Made by a program: the position numbers and the translations under genes
Notes under the pieces: generated by a model
What the model was told of the DNA's origin: nothing
Database searches by the model: none
Seen by the model: the letters and a program-made list of their open reading frames with translations, nothing else
NCBI GenBank assembly: GCA_004431415.1
Contig: QPMI01000035.1
Span: forward strand, 241,352 to 305,351
Direction: 5' to 3'
Origin: Cyanophora paradoxa
Taxonomy: Eukaryota; Glaucocystophyceae; Cyanophorales; Cyanophoraceae
DNA length: 64,000 nucleotides
In this document: positions 36,150 through 48,000 of the stretch, in pieces
Layout: every line of letters starts with the position of its first letter
How positions within the stretch are numbered: position 1 is the stretch's first letter

Positions 36150-36350
36150 GCGCATTAATATTATGCGCGCACTAATATTCTGTTATACGGTATATCTCGA
36201 TCGCGATCGCGAGCTCGTGGGCCGGCCCGTGTACCCAGCCGCGGGCTTTAGGGTACACACGCACACGCCACGCACGCCAGCTGGCTCAGAGCTGCAGGCT
36301 GACGTCGTCGAGATCCGAGAACGCCCGCTGCGGCGCTGCCTCTTCCGGCT

Positions 36351-38316
36351 ATGGGCTGCTGCGGGAGCGCCTCGGGCCTGCGGGGGGCCAAGCCCCGCCA
36401 TGGCCAGCCGCTGGCCCCGCGGCCCCGCGGCCCGCGCCCCCGACCCGCGCCGGCGAGGCCGAGCTCGAGGCCGACGCGTACGCCGCGCGTGTGGACGAGG
36501 TGATCGTCGCCGCGCACGGGCAGCGCCTCCCGGCGGCCGCGGCGGCCGCGGCAGCGGACTCGGAGCCGGCCCCGCGGCGCCCGCTGGGACCTCGGGGGGC
36601 CGCCGCGGCGCCGGCGGCGCTCGCCTCCGCACAGACGCGGGCGGCCGGGCTGCCCGCTGCAGGCTGCGCTCCTTCGCCGCCGCAGCCCTGGCAGGCCCCG
36701 GCGGCCCCGACGCCTGAAGCGAGCCGGAACGTGTCTTCGGGGGCGGCCGAAGCGGCCGCGGCCTCGCGGGACGGCCGCACCGTCCGAGTCTTCGTAAGGC
36801 TCCTATATATAACCACCCGCCCGCCCGCTGGCGTCGCGAGCGCCGACGACGCCCGCCGCCCCGCCCCCGCCCCGCAGCTCTCCTCTACCTTCAGAGACAT
36901 GGTGCCGATCGCAAGATTCTAGCTAATCTAGCGCCCGAGCGTCCCAGTGACTCGGGGCCCGCGCCGCAGTCCGCTGAGCGCGCGGCGATCTTCCGCTCGG
37001 CTGTACCCCGCCTGCAGCGCGCCCTCGCCCCCCGCGGCCTCTTCCTCGTCGCCGTCGACCTCCGGTTCGAATCCGACTCCGCTCTCCGCGGTACCCCTCT
37101 CCCCCGGTCGAGCGCGTACCCCCCGCAGGTGGGGCATCACCCCCGAGCAGGCCCAGGGGGGCGAGGTGGTCCGCCTCTGCCTCCTCGAGGTGATGCTGTA
37201 CCCCCTCGTTTACCCCTACCCCCTACCCCTACCCCGGCGAGGCGCCCCCGCAGGTCCTCCGCTCGACGCACTTCGTGGCTTTCCTGAAGCGCCGCTATGG
37301 GTACGACCACCCCCCCGATCACCCACGCCTGTACCCCCTCTGACACCTGTACCCCCTCCCAACAGCTGGCACCAGGACCCGAGCGCCCCGGAGGATTCCC
37401 TTCTCGCCCGGTGCCCCGTCACCCCCATTCCCTCCCCTCTTCCCTCCCCCCGCGAACCTGTACCCCGGCAGGTCCCTGCGGCGAGCCGAGGCGGACTTCC
37501 CGTTCGTCGCGCGCTGCCGCGGCCAGTCGGTCACGGAGCTCGAGATCCGATTGGGCGCCCTCCTCCAGCCCGAGGCGCGCCGTACTCCCCGCCTCCCGAG
37601 GCGCACCGCGGCTGTACCCCCTGACCGCAGCGGCGGGGCCGCAGGGGAAGCGGCGGACTTCGCTCGTCTACTTTGCAGGGGACGCGTGGGCCTCAGAGGG
37701 GGAGGGAGGGCCCGCCGAGGCGCGCCCGCCCCCGCCGGCGCCCGCTCGCGCCCCGTTTAGTTTGGTGCCGCCCGACGTACCCCCCGCAGGGCCCTCACGC
37801 GGTGCAGCGCCTGGAGGCCCTCAAGGAGGAGGTACGATCCTCGACTTCCCTACCCCTCCCCCCCCCCCCCCCCCCCCCACGTCACCGATGCGCCCTACCC
37901 CCGCGGCAGGTCCGGCGGGCGGGGCTGGCCGCCCCCCGCCCGGGGTACGCCTCTCCCGACGAGCTCGCCGCGTTCCTCCACGACGACCTCCTCGCCGTAC
38001 CCCCCTCTCTCCCAACTGGATACCTCGCTGTACCCCGCGAATCTCGCTCAGATGATCGACCGGGACTTCCCGCCGGCGGCGCGGCGCTCGTGGCTCGAGG
38101 AGGAGCGCGCCGCCCACGCCGCCTTCGCCGCCGCCCGCCGCCGCCTCTACCTCCCCTCCCCGGGTACGCACCCGCGCTTCGCAGCCCTTTGTGGGGCTCT
38201 GCGTGGTGACGTACCCCCCCCCTCAGGCGCCTTCGCGGATCTCGACGAATACGCCAACGGTTCGGGGCCCGAGCTGCTCCTCCTCTCGGGCCCCAGCGGC
38301 TCCGGAAAGAGCGGTA

Positions 38317-38349
<33 letters not shown>

Positions 38350-41300
38350 CCCGCACCGCCCTTCTCCGAGCCCGGGGGCAGCGCTGCTGGCGAACTGGGC
38401 TGCGGGCTGGCGGGCGCGGCGCCCGGGGGACCTGCTCGTCGAGCACTTCGTGGGGGGTACACCCGCCAGCGCCCGCGTCGCCTCCCTCGCACAGTGCCCT
38501 CCTTGCTCCCCGCCCCCCTCCCGGGTCTTTTCTTCTCAGCCGGCGCAGGCGACTGGTGGAGGAGGTCCGCGCGGCGGGGTACGTATACGCCGCCTCGCCC
38601 CTCGACGTCTCTGTCCCCGAGGCACGTGCACGCCGCCGTACCCCCCTCCAGCTCCCTACCCCCTCCCCTCCGCTCACTCGTTTGCGTAGGGCGAGCTCGT
38701 ACCCCGGGTCTCGGCGTGGCTGGCGGCGGCCGCGGCGGCCCTGCCCCGCGGCGCCCGCCTCGTGCTCATCGTCGATGCCGCGGATCAGGTTCGTCGAACC
38801 GTTGAACTCCTCTAAGCTTAAGCTTCGGAGGCTTCCTTTTGTTTGAAGCTTCCGATGGCAGCTGGTGGACGAGGGGGGTACGGGCGCCGCCCGCCTCGCG
38901 TGGCTCCCGCCGGCCTCCCCGAGCCTCCGCCTGCTCCTCTCCTGCACCGCGGGCTGCCCCGCCCACGAGGCGCCGCCCCGCGCCCTCCTACCTTCGCTCT
39001 CTCGCTGACCCGGTGACCCCTTTTGCAGGTGGCGCTGCGGAGGCCGCACGCGCTGTGCAGGGCGCCGGCGCTGGACGCGGCGGCCCGCGCGGAGCTCATC
39101 CGGTCCGACCTCGCCGCCGCAGGCGCGCCCCGCCTCGCCCTTGCGCGGCTGCAAGCCCGTGGGGTCCGGGCCTGACGCGGGGACGGGGCGTGGCAGGCAA
39201 GGCGCTGGCCCGCAGCTCGCCGCCCGCATCGCCTCTGCGCCGCAGGCCCGCGCCCCCGGCCCGGGCCCCGCCGCCCCGCCGCGTCTCTTCGGGATTCTCA
39301 CTGCGCCGCACAGTGCTCCTCACCCCTCTTCCTGACCGTCCTCCTCGAGGAGCTCAAGGTTCGAGCCCCGCCGGGGCCCCTTCCAGCGGCCCGCCAGCTC
39401 TAAGCCGCGGCGGCGGCGCTGGGGCCGGCAGGCGGGGGCGGTGCACGAGACGCTGGAGGGGCGCCTCGCGGCCGGCCTCGCCTGCCCCGACGCCCCCGCC
39501 CTCTGCGCCGCCGTGGTGCCCACCCTCGTTTTATATGTCGTACCTGTTTTGCCGGTAGATAGATCCTTGACGAGGCGCGGCCGCGTCGTCGCGTCGGCAG
39601 TACGGGCGGTGGGAGGGCCTGTACGGGCGGGAGACGGTGCGGGGCGCCCTCTGCGCGGCGGCGTGCGTGCGGGACGGGATCGCCGAGTCCGAGCTGCGCG
39701 CCTTCCTCGCCGCCGACGTGCGCCCCCGCTTCGGGTTCCATGCCGGGGTCGGCCCGCAGCTGACGCGTGGGATGCTGGGCCAGGACGAGGGCGGGCAGCA
39801 TGGCGCCCCCGCCAAGTGGCTCCCGGGTGCGCGGCCGCCTCCCCCTCCCCCCCACCCCCCCTCTCCCCCCCCTTTTGAGGCTCTGCAGACGTGGACTTTG
39901 AAGGCGGGGGCACCGGGGGTACCTGTGCCTCGGGATCGAAGCCCCCGAGGCGGGCGACGCCGCTGCTGTGGGCCGAGTTCTTTGCCGCCGCCTGCGCCTC
40001 GGCCCTCGTCAGCCGCGGTCCGTCAAAGCATCCCTAACTAAGAAATACAAGTTCTAGACTGTTTGATTCTGATCCTAGCTCTGAATCAACGATAAGCCGA
40101 CGCCCCTGGCTCTCAGACGGCCTGCTCGCGTTCCACCACCGGGCGGCGCGGGAGGCGGCGGAGGCGGCGTACGGGCTGACCGCGGGGGGCCCCGCCCGCC
40201 CCCGCTGGCACGCCGCCCTCGGCGCCTTCTTTGCCGCTGCCGTGCGCGCCCCTATGCACCCTTCCCTCCTCCATCTCCGGAACCTGCCTTCTCCGTTGCT
40301 TAGATATAACCCTCAACTTAAGCTATCCGTATCCTCGAAGCTTATCTTTACGATATCGCGAGCCGCTGAGCGGGGCGGGGCGGGCAGGGCCCCTCGAACC
40401 GGCGGGCGCGGGAGGCGCCCTGGCAGCTCGCGATCGCCCGCGCCGGCGACTCCGACCGCCTCGTCGGTACCCCCCGCCCCTTCTTTCTTCCGCACCACCG
40501 GCGCTGGTGAGCCTCCGCCTCGCCTCGCGCCCTCAGAGGTGCTGGGGGAGGCGGACGTGCTGCGGCGGCTGATGGCCGACCGCCGCTCCTGGAACGACCT
40601 CGTGCGCCCCGCAGGCCCCGCGCCCTCGGGCCGGGGCCTCTGCTTGAGCCCCGGCGGGCCCGGCAGGTGCAGCTCTGGGTGGACTCGGGTCGGCTGCAGG
40701 AGGCGGCCCCCCGCTACCGCGCCGCCCTCGGCCAGGCCCGCCCCTTTCGAAGCGCTCTGTTAGCTATAGCTGCTGCAGACGCGTGCGCTCTCTGACTCGC
40801 CCGCGGCCGCGCAGGGCGCCTCGTGCGTGGATGCGCTGGCGGCGGGGACGCTGCTGCGCCTCGCGGGGCGCCTCAAAGACGCGGAGCCTTTCCTCCGCCG
40901 CGCCCTCGACGCCGCCGTGCGCATGCGCTTTCTTTGAAGTCAGAAACTCTATCTGAGCTCCGCTCGCTCGCTGCCTGAGCCGGGCTCCCCGGCGCGGCCT
41001 GACCCGGCCCCGCTCGCCCCGGCTGCAGCGGGAGGCGGAGGCGGCGGCGGAGGCGGCCGGGGGCCTGGCAAACCTCCTCGCGGACCGCGGCGACTTCGCC
41101 GCCGCCGAGCCCCTCTTCCAGGCGCCCTTTTAAACAAGTTGTTCTAAGGTGAAGAATACTTTGTCTGATCTCTTCAATGCGCGCAGCGGGCGCTGGCGGC
41201 GCAGGAGGCGGCGCTGGGGCCGGACAGCCCCGAAGTCGCCCGCACGCTCCAGGTCCAAATTCCTCGAAATCTGCACAATGAGCGGTCGGGGCCCGAAGCT

Positions 41301-43149
41301 GACCGAGGGCGCCCCGCAGAACGCGGCGGGGGCGCGCGTTGCGGCGGGGCGGTACCCCGAGGCCGAGGAGGCCCTGCAGGTCCCTACTCCCATCCCCCCC
41401 CCCCCCCTCCCCCCCCCCCTCACTGGCCAAGGGGCGGGCGGCAGCGGGCGCTGGCGATTCGGGAGGCGCGGTTCGGGCCGTCCCACCCCGGCGTGGCCGC
41501 CACCCTGCTCTCCCAGGCCCGCACCCCTTCGCTCTAAACGACCTGAGCGAGCGTTTCTCACCTGAGCGCCCTCTCAGGCGGGCCTGGCGGACGCGCGGGG
41601 CGACTTCGGGCGCGCCGAGGGCCTCTACAAGGCCCGTCCCACCGTACCCCTCCGACTCGGAGATCAAATGTGGGGCGCCTCTGATCATGAGTTTCGGCGC
41701 AGCGGGCGCTGGGGATCTTCGCCCAAAGCGTGGGGGAGGGCCACCCGTTCTTCGCCGCCGCCGCCAACAACGCCGGCCTCCACTTCCACGCCCGGTACCC
41801 CCCCCCACGAGAAGAACGGCTCCGCGGCTGACTCGGCGGCGGCGGCGGCGGCGGGCGGCGGCGCAGGGGGCGCCTGTCGGAGGCGGAGCAGATGCTCTCG
41901 GTGCGGCCCCTCGCGTCTTCAGAGGGGCGACCATCGGACGGCTAACGGCGCCCGCAGAGGGCGCTGGCCGCTCGCGAGGCCGCCCTCGGGCCCGAGTGCG
42001 CCCCCCGGCCACGGGCTCCTCGAGCCCCGCCCGCGGCCGCCCTACGAGGCTCAGCCGCGCCGGCGCGCCCCCGCAGGCACGCGTCGGTGGGCGGCGCGCT
42101 CAGCAACCTCGCCATGGTCCTCGAGGCCCAGGTGCCCTTCTACAAGATTGGAATATATATACTTTCCCTACATGTTCCTTATGATCACACCTAATGGTAA
42201 AGCACTCGCTCGCAGGGGCGGCTGGAGGAGGCGACGCACCTGTACAGGGCCCGCCCGCGCCCGCCCGCGCCCCCTCCCCTCCCCGCACCCTCTCACGGCC
42301 GGCGGCAGCGGGCGGTGGCGGTGGACGAGGCGGCGCTGGGGCCGGGGCACCCCGACGCCGCCGCCACCCTCAACAACCTCGCCATGCTCCTCCACCGCCA
42401 GGTGCGGATCTAGAGGACCAATCCAGAGACACATTTGATCTACATGAGTCACCAAGTCCACTCACTAAGTCCAATTTTCTTCGCCGCAGGAGCGGCTCGG
42501 GGAGGCGGAGGGGCTGTACCGGAGGGCCCTCGGCGTGTACGAGCGCTCCCTCGGGTCGGACCACCCCCAGGCCAGCCCAGGGCCGGGGAAATTTAAATTT
42601 CGTTGAAGGGACTTAAAACCTCAGAGCGATAGCTCAAACTCAAGAGCTTGTCGGGGAGTACGCAGCTTCTGATGAGTGACCCCGCGTGGCAGGTGGCCGG
42701 CACGCTGCAGAATCTGGGTACCCTCCTCGAGGAGCGGGGGGACGCGCCCCGCGCCGAGGAGGCCTACCGGGTACCCCCCTCCAGCTCCCGATCACGTCGT
42801 ACCCCTTCTTGACTTGTCTCCCGCAGCGGTCGATCGCGGTCTTCGAGGGGGCGTTCGGGGCGGGCCACCCGAGCGCGGCGGCGCCGATGGCGTCCCTGGG
42901 TACGCTCCTCGCGCGCTCGGGCCGCGCCCACGAGGGCGTACCCCTTGTCGAGGTCCGCGGCGCTCTAAACAGCAACGGCGTCGCCGCGCCCTCCTCACTC
43001 GCGCCCCGTCTCAGGCGGCGCTGGCGGCGCGGGAGGCAGCGCTGGGGCCGGGGAGCCCCGAGGCGCGGGACGCGGCTCGCCGACGCCCGCGCCGCCGCCA
43101 CCGCTGTCGGCGCCGCAGCGCGCGCCGGGCTTCCGCCCGCGGCCTCTAG
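36351..43149 (+). CDS. DUF4062-NACHT-TPR STAND protein, nephrocystin-3-like architecture
   Basis: Large multi-exon gene. A possible start at 36351 reads MGCCGS, an N-myristoylation/palmitoylation motif, but the first splice junction is unresolved. An Ala/Arg-rich region leads to DUF4062: VRVF joined across an intron (36795-36887) to LSSTFRDM, then AIFRSAVPRLQRAL, LFLVAVDLR and WGITPEQAQ (37129), THFVAFLKRRYGYD (37268) and QSVTELEIRLGALL. The NACHT module follows: LLLLSGPSGSGKS (38277-38315, Walker A), ALLANWAAGW, LLVEHFVGGT, then ARLVLIVDAADQ (38753-38788, Walker B) and LAWLPPASPSLRLLLSC. After helical spacers come about nine kinesin-light-chain-type TPRs (40800-43100), for example AATLNNLAMLLHRQ, RLGEAEGLYRRALGVYERSL and TLQNLGTLLEERGDAPRAEE. 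Stop TAG 43147-43149. Family knowledge: STAND ATPases act as nucleotide-switched scaffolds or sensors; nephrocystin-3 works in cilia. Role here is inferred. Confidence 0.75.
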
Positions 43150-43271
43150 GTCTAGCAGCAGTGTAGCCGCAGGGCAATGTGTGGCGTTGTGTTATTGCTG
43201 TATTTTTTGCGCTTATTATTTCATTTATGTAGTGTCAGAATCTATCGACTGCGTCAGACTGCCTTTAACAG
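43150..43271. terminator. Short intergenic region between convergent genes
   Basis: 122 bp between the TPR-gene stop (plus) and the antiporter stop (minus). AT-rich, with a T6 run at 43202; presumably holds both polyadenylation regions. No defined signal recognised. Confidence 0.4.
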
Positions 43272-44231
43272 CTACGTCGCCTCTCCGTCGCAGCCGCTGC
43301 GGCTGCGGCTGCCCCCGCCCGCGCCCCCCGCGGCCGAGGACCCCGGGGCGCCGGCGGCGAGCTCGGTGTCGGGGCGCTCGGAGGCCCCTGCTGCGTCTGC
43401 CGACTCGGCGCGGCTGATCCGGTACAGCTGCGTCGCCGGCACCGACGTCGCCTGCACCGACGGTCATTCAGCCACACGACGCCGCAAGCGTAGGCCTTGA
43501 TCGGAAAGGGCGTACCCCGAAGACGAAGACGGAGACGAAGACGGACCAGGAGACCGCCGGCCAGAGCGCCCCCGCGTGCAGCCGCAGGCCCGCCTCCGAG
43601 ACCCCGAGCTCCTGGGAGGCGCGGGGGGGGAGGCGTAAAGGGGGGTACGGCGGAGCTCGGGGGAGGGGCGTACGCGGTGGAGGAGGGCGGCGTAGTAGAT
43701 TGCCGCGAGGCCGACCGGTCCGAACCAGCCCGCTGGCAGCGAAATCAGGTCAGATCGAATCGGATCAGATCAGATCAGATCAGATCAGATCTGAGCGCGC
43801 TGAAGGCGGCCTCGTGCCAGGAGACGATGTGGGGCGTGAACGGCTTCACGAGGAGCAGGACGGGGGGCCGCCGCCCGAAAAGGAGCGCCGCGGCTGCGCG
43901 TAAATTGAAGTTCAGCGTTAGAATAAGCGCGAAGGCAATCCCGAGGGGCTCGGGCGCGCCGAGGAGGGGGAGTCGCCAGCCGAGGCCCGCGAACTGTGCC
44001 CCAGAAGCACATTATCAGAATCGTCGCTCGTGGTGTCGGGGGCCCTGAGCTCTAACTTGATTTCATCGGCCTGACGCTGGAGCGGACCCAGGCGTGCCAG
44101 GGGAGGACGAGGCCGAAGAAGAAGAATGCGGCGATCGCGAAGAACTGGCCCCGCCCCCGCGCACCGGGCGCCCGCATCAGTTGGAGGGAAAAAAAGGGGG
44201 CTTCCTGAAAACGTCTTTCCTGCTCGTGCAA
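43272..44231 (-). pseudogene. CPA1-type Na+/H+ antiporter (Nha1/Sod2-like), 5'-truncated
   Basis: Minus-strand exons encode the C-terminal half of a multi-pass exchanger. A membrane exon (about 44080-44145) reads FFAIAAFFFFGLVLPWHAW. Then come FAGLGWRLPLL and ALLFGRRPPVLLLVKPFTPH with WHEAAF (about 43805-44010). An exon at about 43680-43740 reads GWFGPVGLAAIYYAALLHR. The next (43516-43611) starts ELGVSEAGLRLHAGALWPAV and continues SWSVFVSVFVFG; the last (43272-43451) starts ATSVPATQLYRIS and ends in a hydrophilic tail. The order and the GWFGP and LWPxxS...VxVxG...SVP motifs match fungal-type Nha1 exchangers. Two introns use GC donors (GCGCGC). The N-terminal membrane segments are not found upstream: the DNA beyond about 44.23 kb is non-coding and then viral. 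Family role: Na+ or K+ export in exchange for protons. Confidence 0.7.
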
Positions 44232-44491
44232 AAGCGCGGCGGGACCAGCGGCTAGCTGTTGTATACGCATGGACCTCACACCCGGGCAATTCCGCTTCGC
44301 TCCATAGCCCCCGATTCCATGCGTTTAAAGTGATTACCTCTAGTAATTGCTAAGAATTTTCACCTCACACGTCTACCCCGCCGATCCAGCAACGTCTACC
44401 GGCCCACTCCCTAGGTGGAAGCCAAGCAATATCTGACGACTATACAAGGCAGAGGAGACAACAAGAATAGGCGAAGAGGAGCGCTGCCCCC

Positions 44492-44770
44492 ATGAGCGCG
44501 GTCTGCAGAGCAACGTGGCAGAATAGTCTAGACGATATTAATGTGTACAATGAAGCTATCAGAGGAAACACGTTTAGCTTAATTTTAGGCGAAAATGAAG
44601 TGTACATCGAAGCTAACAGAGGAAACACGTTTAGGTTAATTTTAGGCGATATAGATGAGTACGATGAAGCTAACAGAGGAAGCACGTTTAGGTTAATTTT
44701 AGGCGAAATGATGAGAACATTGAAGCAACCAGAGGAAAAGCGTTTAGCTCTATCTAGGCGATATGAATGA
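44492..44770 (+). CDS. Small ORF with three 19-residue tandem repeats
   Basis: 92 codons. The repeat core is NEAIRGNTFSLILGE / IEANRGNTFRLILGD / DEANRGSTFRLILGE, spaced exactly 57 bp. The opposite strand is open over the same repeat (44440-44784), so the repeat rather than coding may be what matters. Its place at the element's left end suggests a terminal repeat region or a small left-end gene. No homology recognised. Confidence 0.35.
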   Translation: MSAVCRATWQNSLDDINVYNEAIRGNTFSLILGENEVYIEANRGNTFRLILGDIDEYDEANRGSTFRLILGEMMRTLKQPEEKRLALSRRYE

Positions 44771-45096
44771 GTACATTGAAGCACTTTGTGCCCAAAGAGC
44801 GCTCTGGTGCGGCCTCTGGAGGTGTGTCAATGACGTTATCTTTGTTTTAATTCGGAGGGTCAAGTTCACGAGAAAACTTTGCGGACGCCGTGACGTGACA
44901 CACAAAAGATTGGCGCTGATAGTGCGCAGATAGCTAGCACTACTATAAATGCATTTGCGTACGCGTTTACACCGCCACCTTGCAGTTAGTTGCATGGCTT
45001 AAAGGTTTCTCGCATACATACTAGCAATCAGAGATTGTCTGCGATTTATGCCATAAAAAGATTTCGGCCATCCAATATTGTAGAGACCTATTCATA

Positions 45097-48000
45097 ATGG
45101 ACAGGAACAATCTGAGAGCTGAAATTCGGAGTCTAGCGCAGGAGCTACACAATCTAAGGTACATTAACGGAACATATTTGAACACGCTGATGCGACTAGC
45201 AGACCCACAGAGGGGAACCCACACACAAAATCTTCGAGCTAATCTTTCAACATTGCTTAGACTTAGACAGACGAACCGGCCGCAGCGCCCTTTGTACCAG
45301 TCATGGATAACAAGTCATTTTGAGAACGAACGCAATGCTCGAATTGAAGCCACGCGAGAGTTTGATGAAATTGTAGAGTATGGGATCTCGAATTTATTTC
45401 GCGAGACAGGTCGAGGTGATACCGTGTTAAATTATACACACTATGCATATCCGGGGTTGTTTTTTACCAAGGATATTTTGGATATTGATCCGACTCCAAT
45501 ACCTGAGCGGGTTAAAGAGATCACGATTGAGTTTCTGAGAGAGCTGCGAATTCCAGAGAAAATAGGATCAAGCGTCCTAATTCGGTTTCATTTCGATAAC
45601 TTTAGCATGTATCGCACTCAACTAGCAACAATCGAAGAGGGCACAATGCAGTCGCTCTTGTCAAATCTGGCTGAAAAGATGGAACAATGGATGCTAGCGC
45701 AGCAGCCATATGAAGACAACGACCTTTGGCCAGTAGTGAAAATAGAGGTGCTCATTGCAGAGAACGCTGCAGGTGCACTTGGAAACGTACCAAAACTCCC
45801 ATTCAATGGAAAAGCCCTGACAATGAATAAGATCTACTGTCCGATATCACCAGAAGACAACTGTGTGCTTGAGTGTTTTGAATATGTGAAGCTAAACCCT
45901 GGAAGAAAAAGCCTTGATCGAATTTACAAGCAACTTCAGAGACTGGACTACGGAGGGATTAGAACACAGCTAGGACTGCGGCGAGGAATGATATCAGTTG
46001 ATGTGCCAACGATTAAAAAGCTGAGCGCTTTTTACAGAATAGACACCAGCGTTTTTGAGTTTTCGCAAGGAAAGTTTAAGCTGCTTTTTGCGACCGATCT
46101 AGGATTTGAAAAACGTGCTCACCTTTGTATAGTCGATGTGCACTGCTACCTGATTAAGGATAAAAGAACAACTGAAATGGAGAAGTGCAGTGCCTGCGGG
46201 AAAATGCAGTTCGAACTGGAAAGACACAAGCTAACCTGTCAGTTTTGTGCTAGATGTCGTTGCGCCTACAATCCAATTGAAGATCACACAAACAAATGCG
46301 TTGCCGCCATCAGAAACAAAGGTGTTATTGGAAGAAAGATTACCCCTTGCGAAAAGGAGAGTGAATTTACAGCGATGGATAGCGTGATAGGGGCTGACTT
46401 TGAAACATTTCCTTGTGATGGCAAGACCCACGTTCCATATGCTGTTGACACAGACATAATTTCCAAGGGCGAAATTGTAGGAACCAAGATGTTTTACGGT
46501 CCTGAAACATTAAATAAATTCATGCTATGGCTGGATGGTTGGACAGAGAAGACCACAGTAGTATTTTACAATGGTGCGGGGTTTGATCTGATATTCATAT
46601 ACCGATGGCTGATTGAGAATAGGCCAGACAGCCAGGTGAACGTCATGCGTTCCTCGGGAAAGATTAAGAGCATGAAATGGAAGACGACAGCAGGAGGAGA
46701 GTTGACGAGTTTTGACCCATGCCTACATATTCAAGGTTCACTAAAACAGGCTGGAAAGGACTACGGCTGCACGACGATCAAAGGAGACTTTGACCATCGC
46801 AAGATCAAGACGTGGGCAGACGTTGAGACACACAAGGATGAATGGGGAGAATATCTAAGAGCCGATGTGCGATCAATGACGGAGTTATACATGAAATATT
46901 CGAGTACGAGCTTTGAGCTATTTGGAATAAATGTGAATTCCAAACAAACACTTACAGCCTCATCAATGGCGTTTCAGATTTACCGGCAGCTGATGAAGAC
47001 AGAGCTGCAACTTCCAAAATACAGCGAAGATCAGATTTTTCGCAGAGCAATTTACGGAGGTCGCTGTTTACCATTCAAACGCAAGTTTGTCTCAAAGGGT
47101 CCAGATGATTACTTGGTAGATCTGGATGTGGTCTCTCTATATCCGACCGCGATGTACTTTAACCAGTTTCCTACAGGTAAATTTAAGCTAATCAATGAAC
47201 CGGAGGCATTAGAACGTTTTAGAAAGTTCATGCTAAGTCGAAAAATGGAGCAACTGTTCATTGCGAACATCAGTGCGAAAATTCCTCAGGACCTTGTGCT
47301 TTCTCCGCTACCTCGTCACGAGTCGAATTTGGGCTGGTCGAACCTGAAACCGATCGAGCGCGAGATGTATACATCGGTTGATATCTACAGGGCGATAGCG
47401 CTTGGGGTTGAAATAACAGAGGTTCATGAGGTGTATTTATTTGAGGGAAAGGAGAGAATGTTTAAAGATTACATCGAGAAGTTATACTGTATGAAAGCAC
47501 GTTCAAGGAAGGGAACAGCTCAGTACGCAACAGCAAAGATTCAATTAAATGGTCTTTACGGGAAATTTGCCCAGCGACCCGTGATTGAAACAACGGAGCT
47601 AGTTTCTAATTACCGCCGATTTAAGGAGCTACAGCGGACGTCTACGATTACAGACATCGAAATTGAGAGTGAAACACGGATGTATGCGACATATGAAGTA
47701 CCTGAGAGCAAACGTGATGCTTGTGTGTCGAAGCCCTGTTTTATTGGAGCATTTATTCTGTCCTACAGTCGCGAGATAATGGACAGGTTCCTAGTAAAGA
47801 TGAACTCTTATAAAGACATCGAAGCCATGCCGTTTTACACAGACACAGACTCGCTTGTGGTGCACAGAAAATTTGCAGAGCTGGTGACTGATTGCATGAA
47901 GCGGCCTTACTCTGTGGAGGGGATGTCAGAAGAGGAGGCAAACAGGGCGATATGCGAGAACGAGCTGGGAAAACTAGATTACGATATCCAGGGGCACATC

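Noticed and set aside
43225-43500. Plus-strand extension of the TPR gene into a Pro/Ala/Ser-rich tail
   Set aside because: It is antisense to the last antiporter exon, whose SVP-containing sequence fits the exchanger family. The TPR frame already stops at 43149.
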